NCBI GenBank assembly: GCA_934692625.1
Contig: CAKUUC010000012.1
Coordinates: 11,405 to 75,404, forward strand
DNA length: 64,000 nt
Reading direction: 5' to 3'
Source: an uncultured Candidatus Melainabacteria bacterium
GTDB taxonomy: Bacteria > Cyanobacteriota > Vampirovibrionia > Gastranaerophilales > Gastranaerophilaceae
Positions 49,992 through 60,282 of the stretch are shown piece after piece (position 1 is the stretch's first letter; every line of letters begins with the position of its first letter). The position numbers were made by a program, and so were the translations under genes. The notes beneath the pieces were generated by a model. That model was given only the letters and a program-made list of their open reading frames with translations. It made no database searches and had not been told where the DNA came from.

Positions 49992-52900
49992 TTATATGTT
50001 CATCAAATTATCTGTCCAAAGTTCACATTGTGTCATTACTGTTTGAACTGCATCATCCATTCCTTCTGGTGGATAATGATGTTGTTTTAGTAATTTTTTA
50101 ATCAACATTCGCATTTTTGCACGTGCAGAATCTTTCTTTTGCCAATCAATTGTCCTATTCTTTCTTAAAGAATCTGTTAGTTCTTTTGTAATTGCGATTA
50201 ATTCTTCATTTTCATAAAAATCTTTAATTGCTTGAGGTTTTGTTAGTGCATCATAAAAAGCTAATTCATCACTAGTTAATCCTAACTCCTCCCCATCTTT
50301 TTGAGCAATTGCAATTTGTTTTGCTAAATTTAGTAACTCTTCAATTACTTGTTCGTTAGTCAATAAACCATTTAGGTATCTATTCATTGCACCTTTTATA
50401 AGTTCACTAAATTTTTCAGATTTAACAACGTTAGTTCTTTTATAAACCGATACTTGCTCTGCAATAAGTTTTTTCAATAGTTCTACTGCTAAATTTTTCT
50501 CTTTCATTTTTGAAATTTCGTCTAAAAATTTTGGATCAAAAAGAGAAAATTCTTGTTTTACATCAGAGAATAAATTTATAACACCATCACTTTTTATGCT
50601 TTGTTTTAATAATTCGTTAATTCTTGCATTCATTTCCGGAAGTGAGATTTTTTTACCTACTCCTGTATTAGATAATCTTAGAATTAAAACTCTAACTGAT
50701 TCAAAAAATGCAGCTTCGTATCTTAAATCTTTCTCTACCAAAGAAGAACATAAAGACAACGCTTGGTGAAGCAATAATGCTTCTTTTATAAATGTTTCTT
50801 TTTTCTTCTCATTTTCAACTGCAATTATAAAGTTTAACGCTCCACTAATAGTTTTAGAACGTTCTAGGTTGTTTCCACTTATGAAGTTTGAATAATCAAA
50901 ACCATGGAATAAATCACGACAAACAGAGAGTTTTTCTAAAAATTTTGGTAACGCAGTGCCTGCGATATCTGTATCTCCATAATTTTTTCTATCTCTTACT
51001 GTGTAATCGTTCATTGCTTGTTTTAACGCTGTTGCAATTCCGACATAGTCAACAACCAATCCACCTTCTTTATCTTGGAAAACTCTGTTAACCCTTGCTA
51101 TTGCTTGCATTAAATTGTAACCAGACATTGGTTTGTAAACATACATTGTTGCAAGTGAAGGGACATCAAAGCCTGTAAGCCACATATCAACAACGATTGC
51201 GATTTTCAAAGGATCATTATTATCTTTAAATTTTTTAGCTAACTCATTTCTATGAGCCTTGTTACCTATTATTTTACGCCATTCTTCTGGATCATTATTA
51301 CTATCAGTCATAACGACTGCAATTTTTTCTTGCCAATCAGGTCTCAATTCTAAGATTCTATGATAGATTTTCAACGCAATTGGTCTTGAATATGCAACAA
51401 TCATTGCTTTTCCTGTCAAGATACTTGCTCTGTTGTTTTCATAATGATTCAATATATCATCGACTAAAGAATTGATAGTTTTATCAGCGCCCAAAACAGT
51501 TTCCATTTGCCCAAGTTCACGTTTGCTTCTTTCGATAACTTCAGGTTCAGAATTATGAGCCATAATTTCGTATTCAGTGTCGATAAGGTTTAATGTAGCT
51601 TCATCAAGATGAAGTTTGATAACTCGGCTTTCATAATAAACCGGACGAGTTGCACCATCTTCCACAGCTTGGGTCATATCATAAACATCGATATAATCGC
51701 CAAAAACTTCTCTTGTGTTTTTATCTTTAACAGAAATTGGAGTTCCAGTAAAACCAATATATGTTGCGTTTGGCAAACAATCTCTGATAATTCTTGCTGT
51801 TCCTGTTTTAATTTCACCAGTTTTAGAATCAACTTTTTCGGTTAAACCATATTGTCCACGGTGAGCTTCATCAGCCATTACAACAATATTTCTTCTTGTA
51901 GATAAAGGCTCAATTGATTCTTCAAACTTTTGCATTGTTGTAAAAATGATGCCATTTGCTTGTCTGCCATCTAGAAGATTTTTTAGGTGTTCTCTATTTT
52001 CTGCATGTATTGGTTCTTGGCGTAAAAAGTCTTTGCATTTTGAAAACTGACCGTATAATTGATTATCTAAATCGTTTCTATCTGTCAAAACAACTATTGT
52101 TGGACTATTTAATGCTTCTTGCAAAAGGTGAGCATAGAATACCATAGATAAAGATTTCCCGCTGCCTTGTGTATGCCAAAAAACTCCACCTTTACCATCA
52201 GTTTTAGTTGCATTTTGAGTTGATGTGATAGCTTTTTTTACTGCAAAATATTGATGATAACCTGCTAATATTTTGAACGAATTTATTCCATCTTTTGAGA
52301 AACAGATGAAGTTTTTTAGAATATCTAAGAATCTTTCTTTTTCAAAAATACCTTCAAAGAATGTGTCAAATTGTGCAAACTGTGTATTTTCGTAATTCCC
52401 ATCTTTCGTTTTCCATTCCATAAAACGGGTTTCGTCAGAAGTTATGGTTCCAGCTTTTGTTGTTAATTGGTCTGACATAACGCAAATTGCGTTGTAGATA
52501 AACATTGACGGAATCTCTTGCATATAATTTCTTAATTGACGATATGCTTCAGAAGAATCAGTTTCTTCTCTTGATGGAGATTTTAACTCGATTATTACAA
52601 TTGGCAAACCGTTTAAGAATAGGATTACATCAGGACGCTTGTTGCTATTTTCAATAAATGTCCATTGGCTTGCAACAATGAATGAGTTATTTTCAGGCTT
52701 TTTGTAATCTACAAGGTAGCATAATGCAGAATGTTCTTCGCCATTTTGAGTATATTTAACCTCGATACCATTTTGCAAATAATCCATAAACACAGAATTT
52801 TTTTGAACCAATGTTCCATTTTCAAAATTTTTAAGTTTATTGTACGCATCATTAATCGCATCTTCTGGCAAATTCGGGTTAATTTGGTGCAAAGAATTTA

Positions 52901-53036
52901 ACAAAACTTCTTCGTACAAAGGGCTATAAAAATCCCTATTTTCAAGCTCTGGAGCATAAATATGTTGATACCCCATATTTTGGAATAATTCAATAACTGC
53001 ATTTTCATAATCTGCTTCTGTGAATAAGTTTTGCAT
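49992..53036 (-). CDS. hsdR: Type I restriction enzyme, R subunit
   Basis: Translocase and nuclease subunit, 1014 aa. N-terminal nuclease residues: RPDVILFLNGLPIVIIELKSP. Helicase motifs: HTQGSGKSLSMVF (I), VVMADEAHRGQ (II), GFTGTPI (III). The long C-terminal helical tail would bind HsdM. AGGAG lies 10 nt before the ATG at 53036; a longer frame to 53075 would overlap the OLD gene by 17 bp and has no ribosome binding site. In the operon it follows the OLD-family gene. Confidence 0.94.
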   Translation of the reverse strand: MQNLFTEADYENAVIELFQNMGYQHIYAPELENRDFYSPLYEEVLLNSLHQINPNLPEDAINDAYNKLKNFENGTLVQKNSVFMDYLQNGIEVKYTQNGEEHSALCYLVDYKKPENNSFIVASQWTFIENSNKRPDVILFLNGLPIVIIELKSPSREETDSSEAYRQLRNYMQEIPSMFIYNAICVMSDQLTTKAGTITSDETRFMEWKTKDGNYENTQFAQFDTFFEGIFEKERFLDILKNFICFSKDGINSFKILAGYHQYFAVKKAITSTQNATKTDGKGGVFWHTQGSGKSLSMVFYAHLLQEALNSPTIVVLTDRNDLDNQLYGQFSKCKDFLRQEPIHAENREHLKNLLDGRQANGIIFTTMQKFEESIEPLSTRRNIVVMADEAHRGQYGLTEKVDSKTGEIKTGTARIIRDCLPNATYIGFTGTPISVKDKNTREVFGDYIDVYDMTQAVEDGATRPVYYESRVIKLHLDEATLNLIDTEYEIMAHNSEPEVIERSKRELGQMETVLGADKTINSLVDDILNHYENNRASILTGKAMIVAYSRPIALKIYHRILELRPDWQEKIAVVMTDSNNDPEEWRKIIGNKAHRNELAKKFKDNNDPLKIAIVVDMWLTGFDVPSLATMYVYKPMSGYNLMQAIARVNRVFQDKEGGLVVDYVGIATALKQAMNDYTVRDRKNYGDTDIAGTALPKFLEKLSVCRDLFHGFDYSNFISGNNLERSKTISGALNFIIAVENEKKKETFIKEALLLHQALSLCSSLVEKDLRYEAAFFESVRVLILRLSNTGVGKKISLPEMNARINELLKQSIKSDGVINLFSDVKQEFSLFDPKFLDEISKMKEKNLAVELLKKLIAEQVSVYKRTNVVKSEKFSELIKGAMNRYLNGLLTNEQVIEELLNLAKQIAIAQKDGEELGLTSDELAFYDALTKPQAIKDFYENEELIAITKELTDSLRKNRTIDWQKKDSARAKMRMLIKKLLKQHHYPPEGMDDAVQTVMTQCELWTDNLMNI

Positions 53037-53058
53037 TATATTTTGCTCCTGTTGATGA

Positions 53059-54810
53059 TTAAAAATAATTTTCAATTTGTTCTATAATTTTATTGATTGA
53101 TGAGTTAGTTTCGTTAATTATATTATCATTCACTATATCAAGTTTTGTTGATATATATTTTTTTATATTTGTGAGTATATTATGAAGTTCGGTTTCTTCA
53201 AAGATTTTACCTTCTTGAATTAGTGCTTTTTCAATTCTTTTAGACCACTTATCTTTACTCGTTTTAAATATTTTTTTATTTGTTATGTCTATTTCAAATT
53301 CTTTTTTCATAAAATCTTTATATGATTCTATATTTATTAAATCTTCTAATTCACATTCTTTTTTGCCCAAAATTGTATAATAACTTACTTCTTTATGATT
53401 ACTAGATAAAAAAGCCTTTTCAATTGCCATTTTAACATTAGCTTGCGAAATTTGATCCGAGTCTAATACGCAAAAATATTTAGATGCCATATTGCTTAAT
53501 TTATTCAGTACAGAATTTAAATTTGTTACCCCATTTAAGACTTCAAAACATAGCCTTTTTTCTTTGATGTAATTTGCTAATTTAGTAGATTTTTTATTTA
53601 TATATTGTAGCAAAATATTTTTATCGGTTTCTCCTTCAACAACAATTGTAAATTCTGAATTAATTAAGTTATCAGAAGCAATAACACCAAGAGTTTCACG
53701 AATTTCTTTCATATTATTGGCTTTTGTTGCAGTATTTTTTTCTACAATAATATTATCACTAATATTATTTCTATTAACAAATAGTGGGGAATGAGATGTA
53801 ATAATAATTTGATTGTTCTCGGAAATGTCATTTATTACTCGACTGATTTGTCGAATAGCTTCAGGGTGTAAATGAGATTCAGGTTCTTCTATTGCCAATA
53901 TAAGCCCTTTGCCAATTGTGCTTTTACCTTTTTGTCGCATCATTCCTAATGTTATCAAACTTTTAATTCCATCTCCCTTTTGCGCTAGCATGGTATCGGA
54001 ACCATCATCGATTTTAATATAAAAAGTTTCATCATTATACGATCTTGTTCTACGCAAGTTGTTTTGCATAGTATATAAAGAAACTTTTTTAATTTCTGGG
54101 ACAAAATCTTTTAATGTTGTTGACAAATTCTTTTCTAAATTTTTTAAAATTGGTTTCTGTAATTCTGCAATTTGTTTTAATGCAGCTTCTAGTCGTTCTC
54201 TTTTTTGTGGTGCTAATTGTGATAATTCCAATGCTATTATATTATTTGCGATATCATCTGCTAGTTCGTCTGTTCTTATAGCTGGAATATATTGAAAATT
54301 TATTCTTTGTAAAATTAAAATACAAATTTTTCCAGCTGTACTATCAGAAGTAAAAATATCATCATCTGCATAATAAATATTTGAACTCCCTTTAAACGAT
54401 AACTCTAAATGAGGAATTAAATCATTTTCATTATTTAATACCAATCTAACCTTAAGTATTGAAGATGTTTTTATATTTAGTTCTCGCTTAAATCTATTTT
54501 CCTCATCTTTCGTTAAATATATTTCTAATGATATTATTGTTTTTTGATCAAATCTTTTTTTATTTTGTCTTTGAATAGGAAAATCAATATTCCACCTATA
54601 TTCGATAGTATGCCTAAAAGGAAAACGTTTTGTTTTGTTAGCATTAGCACAAGTAACAATTGCATCAAATAGTAAATTTATAGCTTTTAATATATTTGAT
54701 TTGCCTTGATTATTTTTCCCTATAATTGTTGTTAAATTATTACTTAATTCCATTGTTTTCAAATTAAATATGCTTCTATAATTTTTTATAGAACAAGTTT
54801 TTAATAACAT
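53059..54810 (-). CDS. OLD-family ATP-dependent endonuclease (ATPase plus TOPRIM), inserted in the hsd operon
   Basis: 583 aa. SMC-like ATPase: Walker A GKNNQGKSN (residues 31-39), signature and Walker B around LILAIEEPESHLHP, switch His in IITSHSPLFV. C-terminal TOPRIM with FTIVVEGETDKNIL and FCVLDSDQ. OLD proteins nick or cut DNA and act in phage defence. Here it sits between hsdS (54 nt) and hsdR (22 nt), so it is expressed with the restriction enzyme. No UvrD/GajB-like partner is seen. Confidence 0.87.
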   Translation of the reverse strand: MLLKTCSIKNYRSIFNLKTMELSNNLTTIIGKNNQGKSNILKAINLLFDAIVTCANANKTKRFPFRHTIEYRWNIDFPIQRQNKKRFDQKTIISLEIYLTKDEENRFKRELNIKTSSILKVRLVLNNENDLIPHLELSFKGSSNIYYADDDIFTSDSTAGKICILILQRINFQYIPAIRTDELADDIANNIIALELSQLAPQKRERLEAALKQIAELQKPILKNLEKNLSTTLKDFVPEIKKVSLYTMQNNLRRTRSYNDETFYIKIDDGSDTMLAQKGDGIKSLITLGMMRQKGKSTIGKGLILAIEEPESHLHPEAIRQISRVINDISENNQIIITSHSPLFVNRNNISDNIIVEKNTATKANNMKEIRETLGVIASDNLINSEFTIVVEGETDKNILLQYINKKSTKLANYIKEKRLCFEVLNGVTNLNSVLNKLSNMASKYFCVLDSDQISQANVKMAIEKAFLSSNHKEVSYYTILGKKECELEDLINIESYKDFMKKEFEIDITNKKIFKTSKDKWSKRIEKALIQEGKIFEETELHNILTNIKKYISTKLDIVNDNIINETNSSINKIIEQIENYF

Positions 54811-54874
54811 TTATCTACTCCTACATTTATCATACTACCAAATAAAATCCGCACAAATAATTTACTATAAAAAT

Positions 54875-56110
54875 TTAACTAAACGATAATTTATCGGTAG
54901 AAATATCGACATTTTCGACATCAATTTCACCACTCATGAGTTTTGGTAATAATGCGTCTCGAAGTTGTGTCAGATTTTTGCTTTCCAATTGATTAGCTTT
55001 AATTTGTTTAAAAATAGGATTTGTGATTTTATGGAAAATAGATAATTCTTCATTTGTTGGTATTATAAATGGCATTGCTTTAATTATTTTTGAATTTACC
55101 GCTGTAGCAATCGAAGATGTACTTCCCATTGTTTTAAAGTTAAAGTTTTTTAAATACAAATACAAATATTCATTAATTGTTTTATTATTTGTTTTAAAAT
55201 GTGCAATTGCTTCATTAGTCGTCATCATTTCATTTGTTATAGCTATTCTTCCTACAGTTAATTTAAAACTTAAAATTACAGTATCTTTTGGTACTAAGCA
55301 TACATTAAATTTAGAAATAGCTTCTGGTAATAAATATTCAGAAGTATCACAAATGTATACCCCGCAATTTCCCATATCTGCAATTGAAACCCATTTAGTA
55401 TCGCTATTTTGATGAGTAAACCATTGAGGTTCTTTTCGTGGAGGTGTTTTGCCTATTGATATATCAAAATATTCTTCGGCTTTACAAGTTTTTCTATTCT
55501 TATTTTCTTTATCTACAAACCAAGATTTAAAAATTGCTTGAGCCTGTTGTTCTAAATTATTATTTATCGCATTATTTAATTCAATTTTATTATCTAAAGC
55601 CGATAACACTTTAGCAATTTTATTTTGTACTTCAAGCGGCGGAAGATTAAGTTCTATTCCTTTTATGCCGACAATCGTTAGAGCTTTTTGAGCAGAGCCT
55701 ATCATTAAGTTTTCTAGCGTAAACTGTCCAATTTTTGATTTAAACCAATAACATAAATATTTACTAAAAATTTTTCTATCATCAAAATTTCGGATCCATA
55801 TTAAATTACCATCTTTAAAGTAAAATTCTTCATTTCTTACCAAATATGGAATTCCTGACCTTTCCCCGACAGCACTTATTAAAATATCATTTTCTTTTGG
55901 AACTCCGTATTTTGATTTAATATCATTATATTTTTCTTCGGCTATATACAATAAATTACTTATATTTTCCCCAAAAGCTTTTTCTATTATTTCTTTTGAA
56001 CGATAAAAAGGTATACCAAATTTAACATAGTCTGCAGCAAAAATTCTTTTGCTTGATAACACTTCGCATATATTGTCAATTTTATAAATTTTCCATCCTT
56101 TATTTGTCAT
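54875..56110 (-). CDS. hsdS: Type I restriction enzyme, specificity subunit (active copy)
   Basis: 411 aa with two target-recognition domains. TRD1 (residues 1-180) ends at the central conserved helix NAINNNLEQQAQAIFKSW; TRD2 starts at KENKNRKTCK and ends with the C-terminal conserved helix LRDALLPKLMSGEID. The 60-bp stretch 55511-55570 and the 74-bp stretch 54879-54952 are inverted copies of 59597-59656 and 60209-60282, which allows TRD2 exchange with the silent cassette. Its start overlaps the upstream gene by 11 bp. Confidence 0.93.
   Translation of the reverse strand: MTNKGWKIYKIDNICEVLSSKRIFAADYVKFGIPFYRSKEIIEKAFGENISNLLYIAEEKYNDIKSKYGVPKENDILISAVGERSGIPYLVRNEEFYFKDGNLIWIRNFDDRKIFSKYLCYWFKSKIGQFTLENLMIGSAQKALTIVGIKGIELNLPPLEVQNKIAKVLSALDNKIELNNAINNNLEQQAQAIFKSWFVDKENKNRKTCKAEEYFDISIGKTPPRKEPQWFTHQNSDTKWVSIADMGNCGVYICDTSEYLLPEAISKFNVCLVPKDTVILSFKLTVGRIAITNEMMTTNEAIAHFKTNNKTINEYLYLYLKNFNFKTMGSTSSIATAVNSKIIKAMPFIIPTNEELSIFHKITNPIFKQIKANQLESKNLTQLRDALLPKLMSGEIDVENVDISTDKLSFS
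54879..54952. repeat. 74-bp inverted repeat, left copy (hsdS 3' end)
   Basis: Perfect inverted copy of 60209-60282. Encodes the C-terminal LMSGEIDVENVDISTDK region of HsdS. Confidence 0.92.
55511..55570. repeat. 60-bp inverted repeat, left copy (hsdS centre)
   Basis: Inverted copy of 59597-59656 with three mismatches. It encodes the central conserved region between TRD1 and TRD2, the natural crossover point for TRD2 exchange. Confidence 0.9.
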
Positions 56111-56972
56111 TATTTTCGTCCTGTTTGTTATTGATACTTTGTATCATTTGTTCTGAACTTGCAAAGCTGAAAATTCTCTTCATTAAAAGCTCTTTCATAG
56201 AAAAGTCTTCATGATAGGTTATTATTTTGTCTAATTTATCAATTAATTTTGAAGCTATCCAAGTTACTTCATTTGAATATTTTCCTAATTTTTCTTCCGT
56301 ATAAATAGGTATATCTTCAAAATTTTGTCTATGAAACATTTCTAATGTAGAAACAAATGACTGTCCTAATTGATCGATTATATTAAGTTTATATTTTATA
56401 CATTGCTTATCTTCCGAAACCAGCGTATAATAGAAGTCATTGGTATTTTTAAACCATATGAATGTTGTTAATATTGCTATTATATATTCAAATTCATTTT
56501 CTATATCATTTTTTCTTAAAATCATTTGATTTTTATTATAAAAATTATTCAACGCATTTAAACAATCATAATGCTTACAATAATCTTCATCAAATTTTAT
56601 AATTAAATCTTCTTCTTTTAATTTAACATTTTGCTCTGGAAACATTTTACTCATAATCTTATATGGATGTAAGATATCCGCAAACCAATTAAAAGATTTT
56701 TGAGATTTATATATTAAATCTTTAAATTCAAATAAAATATTTGCTTCATTCTTTATATAAGCTTCATTTAACCATTGTTTTTTTTGTAATTCCAATTGTT
56801 TTTGCAAATTTCTTCTTTCTTCTTTTAGTTGTATTGCAAATTGTTTCTTTTGTTGTTTTAAACTTTTATTGGAAATACAATTTGCTATAATTGCAATAAC
56901 AATTGTTGCAATACCAATTATTGTTGGACCTAAAGCTGCTAATAATTCAATCCAATCTTTCTGAGTACTCAT
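56100..56972 (-). CDS. Membrane-anchored coiled-coil protein of unknown function inside the hsd operon
   Basis: 290 aa. One N-terminal membrane helix (LLAALGPTIIGIATIVIAIIA, about residues 10-30), then a coiled coil (KQQKKQFAIQLKEERRNL and KQLELQKKQWLNEAYIK) and a helical domain of about 200 residues with no motif I recognise. It lies between hsdM (0 nt apart) and hsdS (11-bp overlap), so it is tightly tied to the RM genes. Similar topology occurs in abortive-infection proteins, but there is no direct evidence for that role. Confidence 0.7.
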   Translation of the reverse strand: MSTQKDWIELLAALGPTIIGIATIVIAIIANCISNKSLKQQKKQFAIQLKEERRNLQKQLELQKKQWLNEAYIKNEANILFEFKDLIYKSQKSFNWFADILHPYKIMSKMFPEQNVKLKEEDLIIKFDEDYCKHYDCLNALNNFYNKNQMILRKNDIENEFEYIIAILTTFIWFKNTNDFYYTLVSEDKQCIKYKLNIIDQLGQSFVSTLEMFHRQNFEDIPIYTEEKLGKYSNEVTWIASKLIDKLDKIITYHEDFSMKELLMKRIFSFASSEQMIQSINNKQDENNDK

Positions 56973-58484
56973 CTATTTCACCTCAAACCCAATTGCTGCA
57001 AGGTTCTTCTTGATTTCATCTTGCAAGGTGTTAGATTGTGCAAACATATCAGATAATTCGGACGTTAGACGTTTCATTTTATCTTCAAATGGCTCTCCAT
57101 CGTCTTCTTGTTCTTTGATACCAACATAGCGACCTGGAGTTAAGATATAATCTTGTTTAGCAATATCTTCTGTTGAAACTGTGGCACAGAAACCTTTTAC
57201 ATCTTCAAGGGTTCCTTCTTGGAATTTTGTAAAGGTATCAGATAGTTTTTCTATATCTTCTTCCGTGAAATCTCTATGTTTTCTATCTACCATATAACCC
57301 ATATTACGAGCATCTACAAACAAAGTTTTACCTTTTTGTTTTTTATTTTTAGAAATAAACCATAGAGTTACAGGAATAGTTACACTGTAAAAAAGTTGAG
57401 TTGGCATTGCAACAATACCTTCAATCAAATCATCTTCAATGATACGTTTTCTAATTTCACCTTCCCCGCTTGTTTGAGTAGATAATGCCCCATTTGCAAG
57501 TACCAAACCAATTTTCCCATTTGGTGCTAAGTGGTGAATCATATGCTGAATCCAAGCATAGTTAGCATTTCCAGATGGAGGAACTCCGTATTTCCACCTT
57601 ACATCTTCTTGTAATTTATCTTGTCCCCAATTAGAAAGGTTGAATGGAGGGTTTGCCATGATAAAATCAGCTTTTAAGGTTGGGTGTAAATCATTAAAAA
57701 ATGTGTCTGCTTGGTAAGGTCCAAAATCTGCATCAATTCCTCTGATTGCCATATTCATTTTTGCCATTTTCCAAGTATCAGCGTTTGATTCTTGACCATA
57801 AACAGAAATTTTATTTCTATTTCCGCTATGTGCTTGTAAAAATTTTACAGACTGAACAAACATACCACCAGAACCACAGCAAGGATCATAAACTCTACAG
57901 TTATCAAAAGGTTTTAGAATAGAAACAATAGTTTTTACAATACTTGATGGCGTGTAAAATTCACCGCCCTTTGTGCCTTCATAAGCTGCAAATTGTGCAA
58001 TACAATATTCGTAAGTTCTACCTAATAAATCTTTACTTTCTTCTGTATCATCCATTTTTATATTATTAGTGAACAAATCAACTACATTACCTAATACCCT
58101 TTTATCCAAATCAGGACTTGCATAGTTTTTAGGAAGAACATTTTTAAGCGATTTATTTTCAGCTTCAATGGCTCTCATAGCATTATCAATAACTGTTCCA
58201 ATTTCTGGAGTGTGAGCAGCTTCTGAAATTGTACTCCAACGAGCTTCTTTTGGAACAAAGAAAATATTTTCTTCTGCATAAGCATCTCTATCATCTTCAA
58301 ATCCATCACCTTCCGCTACAAGTTGTTCATAACGTTTTTCAAATGAACTAGAAATATATTTAAGAAAAATAAGTCCTACAATAACTTTTCTATAATCTGC
58401 TGCAGGAATATGTCCCCATAATTCGCAAGCTGCACCCCAGATTTGTTTTTCAAAGCCAATATTTGCATTATTTTTCTCTGCCAT
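56973..58484 (-). CDS. hsdM: Type I restriction enzyme, modification subunit
   Basis: N6-adenine methyltransferase, 503 aa. SAM motif VYDPCCGSGGMFVQ and catalytic NPPF (IMANPPFNLSNWGQD). Typical N-terminal helical domain (KQIWGAACELWGHIPAADYRK) and a C-terminal helix for HsdS binding. First gene of the operon; the promoter must lie in the 58485-58598 region shared with the divergent recombinase. Confidence 0.96.
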   Translation of the reverse strand: MAEKNNANIGFEKQIWGAACELWGHIPAADYRKVIVGLIFLKYISSSFEKRYEQLVAEGDGFEDDRDAYAEENIFFVPKEARWSTISEAAHTPEIGTVIDNAMRAIEAENKSLKNVLPKNYASPDLDKRVLGNVVDLFTNNIKMDDTEESKDLLGRTYEYCIAQFAAYEGTKGGEFYTPSSIVKTIVSILKPFDNCRVYDPCCGSGGMFVQSVKFLQAHSGNRNKISVYGQESNADTWKMAKMNMAIRGIDADFGPYQADTFFNDLHPTLKADFIMANPPFNLSNWGQDKLQEDVRWKYGVPPSGNANYAWIQHMIHHLAPNGKIGLVLANGALSTQTSGEGEIRKRIIEDDLIEGIVAMPTQLFYSVTIPVTLWFISKNKKQKGKTLFVDARNMGYMVDRKHRDFTEEDIEKLSDTFTKFQEGTLEDVKGFCATVSTEDIAKQDYILTPGRYVGIKEQEDDGEPFEDKMKRLTSELSDMFAQSNTLQDEIKKNLAAIGFEVK

Positions 58485-58598
58485 TTTAACCCCTTTTGAT
58501 TTTTCTAAAAAGCCATTCTCTAAAAGAATACTAGCACAAAAACAACTGAATTTAACGTTTACATGATTTGAAAATAGTTGTTAAAAGGAGAAAAATAT

Positions 58599-59591
58599 AT
58601 GAAAAATGAAATTATTACTGAAATTATGCAAAAAATGTTGTTTTGTTTAAATAATAACCAAAGCAAAATCTTACAAGACATTTTAGAACATACTCTTTTT
58701 GAAGTTGATATTATTAGAAAAGAGTTAAATTTTGAAGATTCAGAAGAATGTAATCAGAAATTTTTAGAATTGTTTTTGGCGGCAAAACATATTGAAGGTT
58801 GTTCTGACAAAACTATTAAATATTATCAATCAACGATTGAAATGATGTGTTCAAAAATCAATAAAAATATCAAAAATATTACAACAGATGACTTGAGAAC
58901 TTATTTAACAGAACATCAAAATATAAAAAAATCTAGCAGAGTAACAATTGATAACATTAGACGTATTTTATCAAGCTTTTTTGCTTGGCTTGAAGACGAA
59001 GATTATATTGTAAAAAGTCCAGTAAGACGTATTCACAAAGTGAAAACAGGAACAAATATAAAAGAAACATACTCAGATGAAGCATTAGAATTAATGCGTG
59101 ATGAGTGCAAAGAATTAAGAGATTTAGCAATGATAGATATTTTAGCTTCTACTGGCATGAGAGTTGGAGAACTTGTTCTTTTAAATGTTGAAGATATCAA
59201 CTTTAATGAACGAGAATGTGTTGTGTTTGGCAAGGGTGATAAAGAGCGAATAGTGTATTTTGATGCGAGAACCAAAATTCACTTGCAAAATTATTTAGAA
59301 AGTAGAATTGATAATAATCCAGCATTATTTGTATCTTTAAAAGCACCATTTAATCGTCTAAAAATAAGCGGGGTTGAAATAAGATTGCGTGAATTTGGCA
59401 AAAAGTTGAATATACCAAAAGTGCATCCACACAAATTTCGTAGAACACTTGCTACAATGGCGATTGATAAAGGAATGCCAATTGAGCAATTGCAAAAATT
59501 ATTAGGGCATTCAAGAATAGATACAACACTGCAATATGCAATGGTTAAACAAAGCAATGTCAAACTAGCACACCGAAAATATATTAGCTAA
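58599..59591 (+). CDS. Tyrosine recombinase (XerC/D-like), likely hsdS invertase
   Basis: 330 aa. N-terminal core-binding domain, catalytic domain with Arg188 (TGMRVGEL), His278 and Arg281 (HPHKFRR), His304 (LLGHSR) and Tyr313 (TLQYA). AAAGGAG is 8 nt before the ATG at 58599; the in-frame TTG at 58578 has no support. It lies between hsdM and the silent hsdS cassette, only 5 nt from the 60-bp inverted repeat, as expected of a specificity-switching invertase. It could also move the island. Confidence 0.92.
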   Translation: MKNEIITEIMQKMLFCLNNNQSKILQDILEHTLFEVDIIRKELNFEDSEECNQKFLELFLAAKHIEGCSDKTIKYYQSTIEMMCSKINKNIKNITTDDLRTYLTEHQNIKKSSRVTIDNIRRILSSFFAWLEDEDYIVKSPVRRIHKVKTGTNIKETYSDEALELMRDECKELRDLAMIDILASTGMRVGELVLLNVEDINFNERECVVFGKGDKERIVYFDARTKIHLQNYLESRIDNNPALFVSLKAPFNRLKISGVEIRLREFGKKLNIPKVHPHKFRRTLATMAIDKGMPIEQLQKLLGHSRIDTTLQYAMVKQSNVKLAHRKYIS

Positions 59592-59596
59592 ACATA

Positions 59597-59656
59597 GCGA
59601 TAAATAATAATTTAGAACAACAGGCACAAGCTATTTTCAAATCTTGGTTTGTAGAT
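59597..59656. repeat. 60-bp inverted repeat, right copy
   Basis: Partner of 55511-55570; identical over the first 29 bp, three mismatches in total. Confidence 0.9.
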
Positions 59657-60208
59657 TTTGAGCCATTTGGTGGCACAATGCCTAGCGATTGGGAAAATTT
59701 AACCCTAGGAGAGGTAACGCAAAATGTAAGAACTAAAATTGGAAAGAATCAATATACAGTTCTTTCTGCTATTAATACTGGTAAATTACAGCCATCTGAT
59801 GAATTTTTTTCAAAACAAGTTTATAGTAAAAATACAGAAAAATACATTATTGTTGAAAAAAATAATTTTGCATATAATCCTGCAAGAATAAATATTGGAT
59901 CAATTGGGATTAATAATTATGATTATATAGGTTGCGTTAGCCCTGTTTACGTTGTTTTTAGCGTTAAGCAATATTACGAAAGCTTTTTTAGGTTTTATTT
60001 TAAATCTAATATTTTTAGAAAAGAAACAAAAACCAGAGCTTCTGGTTCGGTAAGACAAAGCCTAAATTATTCAGATTTTGCATTAATAGAACTTATATAT
60101 CCATCATTGAAAATTGCAAAACAATTTGACGATATTTATAGAAATATGTTAAATCAGCAACAACATTTAGAAGCTGAAAACAAAGTACTTTCAGAATTAC
60201 GGGATGCG

Positions 60209-60282
60209 TTATTACCAAAACTCATGAGTGGTGAAATTGATGTCGAAAATGTCGATATTTCTACCGATAAATTATCGTTTAG
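60209..60282. repeat. 74-bp inverted repeat, right copy
   Basis: Perfect partner of 54879-54952. Confidence 0.92.
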
